This document shows, piece after piece, positions 30,910-37,790 of a DNA stretch of 48,143 nucleotides. Within the stretch, counting starts at the first letter, position 1. Each line of letters opens with the position of its first letter. Source of the stretch: Magnetovibrio sp. (GTDB taxonomy: Bacteria; Pseudomonadota; Alphaproteobacteria; Rhodospirillales; Magnetovibrionaceae); contig JANQJR010000042.1 in NCBI GenBank assembly GCA_028281525.1, positions 1 through 48,143 of the forward strand. Reading direction: 5' to 3'. Position numbers and translations under genes: made by a program. Below the pieces are notes generated by a model, which had not been told where the DNA came from, searched no databases, and worked only from the letters and a program-made list of their open reading frames with translations.

Positions 30910-33840
30910 GTGCCGAAAAACAACCTGCGTTCCGCTGTGATGGTGACCGCACTCGGCCTGTCCGCGCTGGCGGTGCAGCCTGCGTCCGCATCCCAGGAGA
31001 TGTTGCTCGACAACGTGCGGCAATTGACCTTCGAAGGGCGGCGCGCCGGCGAAGGGTATTTCAACGCCGACGGGACCAAGATGATCTTCCAGTCGGAGCG
31101 GAACAGCGACAATCCGTTTTATCAAATCTATCTGATGGACCTGGAAACCGGCGATGTGGAGCAGATCTCTCCGGGTGTTGGTCGTACAACCTGTGCCTGG
31201 ATCCATCCGGCCGGTAACAGGATTCTCTATTCTTCGACCCATGACGATCCGGAGGCGCGGCGCAAGATGCGTGCGGAAATCAAGGAGCGCCTTTCCGGCA
31301 AGGCCCGCCGTTACACCTGGAGCTATGATTTCGCCTATGAAATCTATGCACAGGATCTGGAAACCGGAAACCGGACCAATCTCACCAACGTGACCGGTTA
31401 CGATGCAGAAGGTTCCTATTCCCCCGACGGCCAATGGATCGCCTTCGCTTCCAACCGCCGGGCGTACACCGAAAAGATGACCGAGGCCGAAGCCAAGCTG
31501 TTCGAACACGACTATGCGGCAATGATGGACATTTACCTGATGCGCGCCGACGGCACTCAAGTGGAGCGTCTGACCACGGCGCTGGGATACGACGGCGGGC
31601 CGTTTTTCAGTGCAGACGGCAAGTTCATCACGTGGCGGCGGTTCTCTGAAAACGGTGCCAGCGCCGAGATTTACACCATGGATTTAGCGACCCGCACGGA
31701 AAAGCGTCTCACCCATATGGGGCATATGTCTTGGGCGCCCTATTTTCACCCCAGCGGTGACTACTTGATTTTCGCGACCAACCAGCAAGGCTATGCCAAT
31801 TTCGAACTGTTCCTCGTCGACGCGGCGGGCATGCGTGAGCCGGTGCGCGTGACGTACACCGACGGGTTCGACGGCCTGCCGGTGTTTTCGCCGGACGGCC
31901 AAAAGCTATCGTGGACGTCCAAGCGCACCGCCAACAAGACCAGTCAGATTTTTTGGGCCGACTGGAACGACGCCAAAGCGCGTGAACTCTTAGGCCTAAA
32001 CGCATCCGCGGATGCGCCCGCAGCCGAACCCCAAACCGATACGCTGGCCGGCACCATCGCCGCCATCCGTGCCAAGGACGTCAAGCGTCATGTCGTGGCC
32101 CTGACGTCTGACGACATGGAAGGCCGTCTCACCGGAACACCGGGCGAGCGGCGCGCAACAGCTTACGTCAAGGACGCGTTTGAGCGCTTGGGGCTGGTGC
32201 CTGCGGGCGACGATGGCGGGTGGTACCAGGCGTTTTCCTTCACGGCGGGTGCGCGGTTGGGAACGGGCAATACGCTGACTGTCGAGGGTGTTTCGAAAAC
32301 GCCGGTGCTCGATCAAGATTGGCGACCCTTGGCCTTGTCGCGCAACGGCAATGTGGATGCGGCCGACGTGGTCTTCGTGGGCTACGGGCTTAAGGCTCCG
32401 GGCACGGGCGAAATTGCGGATTACGATTCCTACGGGGATTTGGACGTCGCCGGCAAATGGGTAATGATGTTGCGCTTCCAGCCGGAAGACGTCGAACCGA
32501 AACGCCGCCGCCACTGGCTGCATTATTCCGATCTGGCTTACAAAGCTTCGGTCGCCAAAGGCCTGGGGGCGAAGGGCGTCATTTTCGTGTCCGGCCCGCA
32601 CGCCAAGACCAAGCAGCAACTGATCGATCTGAATCGCGATACCGCCACGGCGGGCACGTCGCTGGCGGGGATTTCCATCAGCGACGATTTGGCCGATCGC
32701 ATGCTCAAGGCGTCCGGCAAGTCTTTGGACGCGTTGCAGAGCGCCTTGGATAAGGGCGACGCCGTTTCCGGCTTTGCCCTCAAGGACGTTCAGGTGAGCG
32801 CCGTTTTAAACATCGAACGCCAGGCCAGACGGGGCCGCAACGTGTTGGCGAAGCTGGAAACGGGTGCATCCTCGGACCAGGCCCCGGTCATCATCGGGGC
32901 GCACATCGACCACTTGGGGCGGGGAGAGGCCGCCGGCTCGCTTGCGCACGCGGACGAAGACGGGGCCATCCATCCCGGCGCGGACGACAACGCATCCGGA
33001 ATCGCAGCGTTATTGGAGGTCGCCCAATACCTGACCGACCAACAGCGCGCCGGAAAGCTCAAGGCCAAGCGCGACATCTGGTTCGCCGCGTGGTCGGGCG
33101 AAGAACTGGGCACGTTGGGCTCCACTCACTTCGTCGAAGAACTGGGCAAACAAGTGGGCGGATACGGTTACCTCAAAGGCAAGATCGCGGCGTATCTGAA
33201 CATGGATATGATCGGGCATTTGCGCGATCAGGTTTTCCTGCAGGGCACCGGCTCCAGTTCCGTGTGGGCGCGCGAAATCGAACGGCGCAACGTCCCCGTG
33301 GGCCTAGCCATTCAGACCCAATCCGATCCCTATTTGCCCACCGATGCCACACCTTTTTATATGAAGGGGGTGCCGGTCTTGAACGCCTTCACCGGCGCGC
33401 ATGAATATTATTCGACGCCACGCGACACCGCGGACAAACTGAACTACGACGGCGCGCGCGACATCGCCCGCTTGATGGCCGGCATCACACGCTCGCTCGC
33501 CAAAGCGGACGCGGTGCCGGACTATATCGAGGTCGCGCGCAAAAAAGGCGGTATGTCGCGCAAGCATTTACGCGCCTATCTCGGCACCATCCCGGCCTAT
33601 GGGCAGGACGACAGCGTCAAAGGCGTGAAACTGCAGGGCGCGGTCAAGGGCGCACCGGCCGAAAAGGCAGGTGTGCAAAACGGCGACATCCTGGTCGGCT
33701 TGGCTGGCGTCGACATCGAAACCATCCACGATTTCATGAACGCACTGGGTGGCCTGAAAGTCGGCGAAAGCACAATCTTGAAGGTTCAGCGGAACGGTCA
33801 GATCGTCGACCTGACGGTCATGCCGGGAACGCGGGAATGA
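30910..33840 (+). CDS. Secreted M28-family aminopeptidase with TolB-like propeller and PDZ domain
   Basis: A 976-residue exported protein. Signal peptide: MPKNNLRSAVMVTALGLSAL, then AVQPASA. Residues about 30-370 have WD40-like TolB repeats (SPDGQWIAF, SADGKFITW, SPDGQKLSW). A Zn-peptidase of M28 type follows, with GAHIDHLG, HPGADDNASG, SGEELG, NMDMIG and a late GAHEYYSTP, all five metal or catalytic stretches present. A PDZ domain ends the protein (GAPAEKAGVQNGDILVGL). The start is GTG 30910 with AGGAGG seven bases upstream; frames beginning earlier translate the repeat element. It likely degrades peptides in the periplasm. Its place in the iron block is unexplained. Confidence 0.88.
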   Translation: MPKNNLRSAVMVTALGLSALAVQPASASQEMLLDNVRQLTFEGRRAGEGYFNADGTKMIFQSERNSDNPFYQIYLMDLETGDVEQISPGVGRTTCAWIHPAGNRILYSSTHDDPEARRKMRAEIKERLSGKARRYTWSYDFAYEIYAQDLETGNRTNLTNVTGYDAEGSYSPDGQWIAFASNRRAYTEKMTEAEAKLFEHDYAAMMDIYLMRADGTQVERLTTALGYDGGPFFSADGKFITWRRFSENGASAEIYTMDLATRTEKRLTHMGHMSWAPYFHPSGDYLIFATNQQGYANFELFLVDAAGMREPVRVTYTDGFDGLPVFSPDGQKLSWTSKRTANKTSQIFWADWNDAKARELLGLNASADAPAAEPQTDTLAGTIAAIRAKDVKRHVVALTSDDMEGRLTGTPGERRATAYVKDAFERLGLVPAGDDGGWYQAFSFTAGARLGTGNTLTVEGVSKTPVLDQDWRPLALSRNGNVDAADVVFVGYGLKAPGTGEIADYDSYGDLDVAGKWVMMLRFQPEDVEPKRRRHWLHYSDLAYKASVAKGLGAKGVIFVSGPHAKTKQQLIDLNRDTATAGTSLAGISISDDLADRMLKASGKSLDALQSALDKGDAVSGFALKDVQVSAVLNIERQARRGRNVLAKLETGASSDQAPVIIGAHIDHLGRGEAAGSLAHADEDGAIHPGADDNASGIAALLEVAQYLTDQQRAGKLKAKRDIWFAAWSGEELGTLGSTHFVEELGKQVGGYGYLKGKIAAYLNMDMIGHLRDQVFLQGTGSSSVWAREIERRNVPVGLAIQTQSDPYLPTDATPFYMKGVPVLNAFTGAHEYYSTPRDTADKLNYDGARDIARLMAGITRSLAKADAVPDYIEVARKKGGMSRKHLRAYLGTIPAYGQDDSVKGVKLQGAVKGAPAEKAGVQNGDILVGLAGVDIETIHDFMNALGGLKVGESTILKVQRNGQIVDLTVMPGTRE

Positions 33841-33940
33841 CCTCCGGGACCCATTGAATAAGACGTGGCAATCCACAAGGGATCGCATATCTACACACGG
33901 ACCTTCACCGCGATTTTTGACTTCGGAACGTATCAGCACC

Positions 33941-34267
33941 ATGAACAAAATGGATAACCCAACATCCCCTTCGAAACCGGCCGCCCCTAAGGCCGCAACC
34001 ACGAAAACTACAGCTCCCAAGACCGTAGCCAAGGGCGGCGATGCGAAAGCGGGCATCGATACGGGCACGCTCACGGTCGGGGGATTGTCCGTCGCCATCG
34101 GCACGCTGCTCTATACCGGGTTCATGCGTCCCGGCGGTTGGAAAAAGCTTCACGTCGGCGCGGGTTTGGCGCTAACGGGTTTGGCGCTGTGGCATGCCTC
34201 GCAACAGGCCACTCACCGCCGCAAGGCCTTGGTGAAAGCCAAACGCGCGGCGCGTGAACAAGCTTAA
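33941..34267 (+). CDS. Small two-helix membrane protein with Lys/Ala/Pro-rich N-terminus
   Basis: A 108-residue protein. The N-terminal ~40 residues are rich in Lys, Ala, Thr and Pro (APKAATTKTTAPKTVAK), like the tail of the 26124 protein. Two hydrophobic segments follow: LTVGGLSVAIGTLLYTGFM and LHVGAGLALTGLALWHA, the second with a His at each end that could bind haem, then a basic C-terminus. I do not recognise the family; the helix pair recalls DUF4405/cytochrome-b-like hairpins, with low certainty. First of four small plus-strand genes after the peptidase. Confidence 0.5.
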   Translation: MNKMDNPTSPSKPAAPKAATTKTTAPKTVAKGGDAKAGIDTGTLTVGGLSVAIGTLLYTGFMRPGGWKKLHVGAGLALTGLALWHASQQATHRRKALVKAKRAAREQA

Positions 34268-34467
34268 TCGGTGAACCCAGACCAAGGTCTGAAAACACGG
34301 TTCGTTCAAAGAACAGAAAACATTGGACGGAGTCGAAAAAATGGCCGATCATATTTATTCAGACCTTTGAAACTGCTGAATAAAATGATGTTGTGTTGCA
34401 GTCGCAATGTACGTGGGAAACACCACGGAAGCGATTGAAAACGACAAGAACAACAAGGATTTCAGCC

Positions 34468-34905
34468 ATGGATCAAACGGAAACATCCCCCTTGCCCCCC
34501 CTCGATACGGTTGTTCAAGCCGGTGCCTTCGGCGCCGTGTTGGGTGGCGTGACGTCCGGCGTGATGGAAGCCGCGCGGGTGCGCCATGGGGACATCACGT
34601 CCCGCCAAGCGGTTGAGCATGTCGCGAAAAACACGGCGCAAAGCGCCGTGACCATGGCCATCGCATCGGTTGCCGCCCATGTGGTGCGCGCCCATCCCAT
34701 CTTCGGTTACATCGCATTGGCGGGTGCCGGGGTGGGCGCGGTTATGATGTTGACTGCCCCGAAGAAACAAGCCCGGAAGGTCAACGACGATGAAGATCGG
34801 AGTGTCGTCGACCCCACCGACCTGCCCGAGGACCCGCCGACCACGACGGCCAAAGCCGCCAAAACCGCTGCGCGCGGACCTGCGGCCGCCGGAAAACCTG
34901 CCTGA
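34468..34905 (+). CDS. MamC-like two-helix membrane protein, copy 2
   Basis: A 145-residue paralogue of the 29665-30066 protein. Shared features in order: AGAFGA(V/I)LG, TSGV, a loop with V-x-x-G-(D/E)-IT, AV, then SA-x-TMA-x-ASVAAHVVR and HP-(I/V)-x-G. This copy lacks the acidic end; instead it has a mixed acidic then Lys/Ala-rich tail (TTTAKAAKTAARGPAAAGKPA). ATG 34468 follows AAGGAT. Two opposite-strand paralogues either side of the peptidase gene suggest duplication within the block, with tails specialised differently. Confidence 0.6.
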   Translation: MDQTETSPLPPLDTVVQAGAFGAVLGGVTSGVMEAARVRHGDITSRQAVEHVAKNTAQSAVTMAIASVAAHVVRAHPIFGYIALAGAGVGAVMMLTAPKKQARKVNDDEDRSVVDPTDLPEDPPTTTAKAAKTAARGPAAAGKPA

Positions 34906-35068
34906 ACACTTAACGCCGCGACGACACATAAGCAAAGACCCATTCCCACCTGTCTCAGCACCTTAAGGCATGAGAACCGGAAACGAGCACGGCCCATTAT
35001 CCGTGCTCGTGTATGCGCGGACAGTCCAGGGTGTGCCGGTTCAAAAAAACTTCACTTGCCAAACGTTA

Positions 35069-35091
35069 TTAAGAATGGTTATTAATTGCAA
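35069..35091. promoter_or_regulatory. Fur-type operator before the second HMA-like gene
   Basis: The reverse strand reads TTGCAATTAATAACCATTCT, nearly the same as TTGCAATTAATAATCATTTG at 25607. It is about 43 bp upstream of the HMA-like gene at 35134, so iron repression of that gene and the ferritin-like gene behind it is likely. Confidence 0.6.
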
Positions 35092-35133
35092 CAACAGTGT
35101 GACAACCCCGCTTTCATATCGGAGACGCCGCCC

Positions 35134-35523
35134 ATGGGCCGCAGCGTACATCACATTCCCGGACGGGTTCGCTTTAAGATTTCGGATTTGCGCGACAGCA
35201 CGACGCTTGCTGGGGCGTTACGCAAAGGTCTGGAAAGCATGCCTGGGGTGAAATGGATTGAGATTCGTCCCGCATCTTCTTCGTTGATCGTGCACTACGA
35301 ACCCCGTTTAACCGATGTAAAGGCCCTGGTTGCCTTCATCGAAGGGGAGGAAGCCCGCGCGCATGGCGAAGCCGTGAATATGCTTGTTGATTTGATCAAC
35401 GCCGACAACACCGTCGCCAAATCCGTGCGTCACGTCGGCTTAGTGTTCGGCAAGACCGCGTTCCGCGTGGCTTTGGAGCAGGTGGTGATGGGCGGCTTCC
35501 GGGCCGCCATGGCGCGCACCTGA
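35134..35523 (+). CDS. HMA-like small protein without CxxC, second copy
   Basis: A 129-residue protein beginning MGRSVHHIPGRVRFKISDL, with the H-I-PGR-V-R motif, helix LRKGLESMPGVKWIEI and strand SSLIVHYE of an HMA-like fold lacking the cysteine pair. About 55 more residues form one or two helices (VRHVGLVFGKTAFRVALEQ), possibly membrane-associated. ATG 35134 is preferred over the upstream TTG at 35086, since a GGAG lies nearby. The ferritin-like gene starts 16 bp after its stop. Probable partner of the P-type ATPase. Confidence 0.7.
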   Translation: MGRSVHHIPGRVRFKISDLRDSTTLAGALRKGLESMPGVKWIEIRPASSSLIVHYEPRLTDVKALVAFIEGEEARAHGEAVNMLVDLINADNTVAKSVRHVGLVFGKTAFRVALEQVVMGGFRAAMART

Positions 35524-35539
35524 TTTTCCAGCCATCTCC

Positions 35540-36106
35540 ATGAGCCTCGACCAAGCCACCGTTGCCGCCCTCATCGAAGCCCTGGAAGACGAATACAAAG
35601 CCCGCGCCACCTATGCTGCGGTGATCGAAAAATTTGGCTTGGTGCGGCCGTTCGCCAACATCATCAGGGCCGAGGACCGCCATGCGGCAGCGTTGGAACG
35701 CATTTTTTCCGATCACGCCATGCCTCTGCCCGAAGACCGTTGGCTTGGCAACATCACCGCCCCGGACAGTTTGGAGGCGGCCTGCGAGGCGGGCGTCACC
35801 GGCGAAATCGAAAACAAAGCCATGTACGACCGCTTGATGGCAGCCACATCCGACGAACGGGTGTGGCGGGTTTTTGATAACCTGCGCCGCGCTTCTCAGG
35901 AAAACCATCTGCCAGCTTTTCAACGGGCCTTGGCGCGAAGCAGCGATGACATATCCGAATTCGGTTATGGAAAAGGGTGCACCGGGAGTGCAAAACGCAG
36001 CAACCGGCACGACGGTGCTCAGATCGGGGAGCATCAGCTTGGACGCAGTACGGGTCAATCCAGGGCTCATCGAGGCCATGGGGGCCGACATATGGCGCGG
36101 CTATAG
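35540..36106 (+). CDS. Ferritin-like (DUF2202-type) diiron protein
   Basis: A four-helix ferritin-fold protein. Helix 1 has LIEALEDEYKARATY, helix 2 RAEDRHAAALE with the E-x-x-H diiron motif, helix 3 GEIENKAMYDRLM, and helix 4 ASQENHLPAFQRAL. This order matches DUF2202 proteins. Up to about residue 143 the sequence is convincing; the last ~45 residues (RSNRHDGAQIGEHQLG and on) look unlike the family. The +1-shifted frame there reads more protein-like (VRVNPGLIEAMGADIW), so a frameshift is possible. It would store or oxidise iron. Last gene before the right end sequence. Confidence 0.75.
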   Translation: MSLDQATVAALIEALEDEYKARATYAAVIEKFGLVRPFANIIRAEDRHAAALERIFSDHAMPLPEDRWLGNITAPDSLEAACEAGVTGEIENKAMYDRLMAATSDERVWRVFDNLRRASQENHLPAFQRALARSSDDISEFGYGKGCTGSAKRSNRHDGAQIGEHQLGRSTGQSRAHRGHGGRHMARL

Positions 36107-36193
36107 GGGGAAAGACAAGGGGCAAAGATAGCCGTCTTTGACGAATGGCTGGTGAGGTCGTGAGCGGATGTTTGCGGCCTATAATTTTGCATC

Positions 36194-36287
36194 CTCGCGA
36201 CAAGCCAAGTTGTCACAAATTACATTCTTAACTGAGACAAACGTTACTAAAACTGGCTTTGCGCGATATTTCAAAATGTAACCGACA
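36194..36287 (-). mobile_element. Tn7/Tn5053-like terminal sequence, right end
   Basis: The inverted partner of 13887-13980, ending ...AACCGACA at 36287. 76 of 94 bases agree without gaps. GACA-type repeats face inward, which matches the TGTC-type repeats of the left copy. Together they bracket 22,401 bp that holds the iron genes and no transposase. The bases outside (CAGGG) do not match those outside the left copy (TCTAG). Confidence 0.75.
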
Positions 36288-36301
36288 CAGGGTATTCACA
36301 G

Positions 36302-36895
36302 TTACTTCATCACATCCTGAAATTTGAATTCGATGCGCCCGTAAATAGGGGCATGCCAATCGATTTGGCCACGGTAGTTACTTTTACGGATTTCCACGAC
36401 AAGCAGGCTTTTTGCGATTTCAGTAATGCTGATTTCCTGAAAACTGGCGACCATATTTATCCCGCCTTCCTGGATATGGATTCCCCTCGTTGCACCATAG
36501 TTCAAATCCCGTCCAAGGTTGTGCTCAACCACAGCACGGACCTTATACATTCCCAGGTCGTGGGGAAAAGGCTCAAACACGACTGTGGCGTAACGTTTGA
36601 TTTCAGGTATGCGGACACGCCAGCGGCATGAGCGATCTTCATGTTCGCGTGTATCGCACACAAAGGTCTCCGGCGGAATGTCCGTCCAATCTTCGAACGT
36701 TCCCGATACGGTGAAAGAAAAAACTTCAGGCGGGTTTTCTTGATCGACCGCAGCCGCGCCCGTGCATCCAATACCCAGCCAACTGCACAGCCAGTCCGCA
36801 TGGGCAGATGTTGGGGAAAACAGGCTGATGCAGATACTCAAAGGTAAAAAAGCACGCGTAACAAATTTCACAGACGCTATCCTCAATTCAATCAT
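36302..36895 (-). CDS. Hypothetical secreted protein
   Basis: A 197-residue protein with an N-terminal signal peptide (VTRAFLPLSICISLFSP, cleavage near SAHA-DW). The mature part has cysteines in WLCSWLGIGC and in FVCDTREHEDRSC, probably disulfides, and a beta-rich pattern (RYATVVFEPFPHD, SLLVVEIRKS). I do not recognise a family. The gene lies between the right end sequence and the XRE regulator, in the last kilobase of the island, and is of intermediate base composition. Confidence 0.6.
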   Translation of the reverse strand: MIELRIASVKFVTRAFLPLSICISLFSPTSAHADWLCSWLGIGCTGAAAVDQENPPEVFSFTVSGTFEDWTDIPPETFVCDTREHEDRSCRWRVRIPEIKRYATVVFEPFPHDLGMYKVRAVVEHNLGRDLNYGATRGIHIQEGGINMVASFQEISITEIAKSLLVVEIRKSNYRGQIDWHAPIYGRIEFKFQDVMK

Positions 36896-36923
36896 TCAAC
36901 GTGTCGAAGATCAGAACACACGC

Positions 36924-36987
36924 ATTATCTGATTTTAAGATAATCTGAAAAATAGATTATGTGAAGCACCCTTTACGGAGGGTGCTT
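36924..36987 (+). promoter_or_regulatory. Inverted repeats before the XRE gene; one covers its ribosome-binding site
   Basis: ATTATCT (36924-36930) and AGATAAT (36938-36944) form a likely operator. Further on, AAGCACCCT (36964-36972) and AGGGTGCTT (36979-36987) form a perfect 9-bp hairpin that contains the GGAGGG ribosome-binding site and the first base of the TTG start. Translation should therefore be limited unless the hairpin opens. Confidence 0.55.
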
Positions 36988-37229
36988 TGGAAAAAACCTT
37001 AGGCTCAAAGCAGCATCGAGCCCTGATCGCGCTCTTGATCCAAAAGCGCGAGCAACTGGGTATGACACAAAGCGATCTGGCCAACGCTATTGGTGAATAC
37101 CAATCCTTTGTCGCACGCCTGGAAAGCGGTCAGCGCCGGGTAGATGTCGTTGAATTTCTACGCTTGGCGAAAGTGCTAAAGTTCAATCCGGCGGTCGTTA
37201 TTGAAGATCTGAAAAAAATCCGGAACTGA
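36987..37229 (+). CDS. XRE-family HTH regulator
   Basis: An 80-residue, single-domain lambda-repressor-type regulator: ALLIQKREQLGMTQSDLANA, then GEYQSFVARLESGQRRVDVVE. The HTH is complete (recognition helix QSFVARLE). The start is the TTG at 36987, chosen because GGAGGG lies five bases before it and no ATG is available. Its site is probably the inverted repeat just upstream. Such small XRE proteins are common at island ends. Confidence 0.82.
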   Translation: MEKTLGSKQHRALIALLIQKREQLGMTQSDLANAIGEYQSFVARLESGQRRVDVVEFLRLAKVLKFNPAVVIEDLKKIRN

Positions 37230-37536
37230 TGGCCCAACGGCAGATACTGTCTTTATCAAAGGCCAGCCTTAGACATGCCATGCTAAAAACTGACAGGTTC
37301 CAGAATAAGCCAAACGAGCGGAACTTAATGTCTTGAAATCAAAACAGATTCGTTGAGAAAACACTCATCTAAAATATGCTATTTTCAGATGTGCGCCATT
37401 TAAAGAGATATATAAACATCACTTAAAGGGCTCATTTTCTATGCATTGCCCTCTGGGCTGTTCATCTAAAGAGACTTTCGACATTTTTGCTGGGCCGACC
37501 ATTTTGAATTGAGAGCGAACACAGTGTGTTCGCGGG

Positions 37537-37577
37537 CGCGCCCACCATCGAAAAGCCTCGGGAAGCCGGGGCTTTTT
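37537..37577 (+). other. Second tRNA-3'-end-like sequence with its own terminator
   Basis: CGCGCCCACCA (37537-37547) would pair perfectly with the 5' acceptor strand GGGCGCG of tRNA-Val. Four bases after its CCA comes a terminator with stem AAAAGCCTCGG/CCGGGGCTTTT (37551-37561 with 37566-37576). A tRNA 3' end plus terminator without a tRNA suggests another, older attachment site, i.e. stacked integrations at the same tRNA. Confidence 0.5.
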
Positions 37578-37643
37578 GCTTTTTAAAACCATCCGAACGG
37601 CTGGGATTGATGCTTTTTGAATTGTGCGCATGCGCGCACGGGG

Positions 37644-37660
37644 CCCAGTCGTGCCCACCA
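37644..37660 (+). repeat. Island attachment repeat, right copy
   Basis: Exact direct repeat of tRNA-Val positions 3350-3366 (CCCAGTCGTGCCCACCA). It is followed directly by a strong terminator, which was presumably the original terminator of the tRNA gene before the island separated the two. Confidence 0.8.
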
Positions 37661-37704
37661 ATAGAAACGCCGCAGGTTCCATAACTTGCGGCGTTTCTAT
37701 TTTA
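37660..37704 (+). terminator. Terminator behind the displaced tRNA-Val 3' end
   Basis: A perfect 15-bp stem, AATAGAAACGCCGCA (37660-37674) with TGCGGCGTTTCTATT (37687-37701), then TT. Symmetric, so it may also serve cqsA on the other strand, whose stop is about 90 bp away. Confidence 0.8.
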
Positions 37705-37790
37705 AGATTCCAGGCGCTTAAATTACGCTTTCGGAACCTCCGGTGATCAAATCACAGACATTTCCTGCACATTCAGGAGCCTCGAAATTT

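Larger units (their letters stand above)
37230..37790. other. Gene-free right boundary of the island
   Basis: No gene is supported in 561 bp. The left half is AT-rich without clear structure. From 37515 it holds, in order: the palindrome GCGAACAC-AGT-GTGTTCGC; a tRNA-3'-end-like CGCGCCCACCA (37537-37547) followed by a terminator; and the exact 17-bp tRNA-Val 3' end (37644-37660) followed by another terminator. These are given as separate features. Confidence 0.7.

Noticed and set aside
13887-36287. Magnetosome island
   Set aside because: MamC-like proteins and double feoA invite the idea, but no mamA, mamB, mamE, mamK, mamO or mms6 pattern is present in the window.
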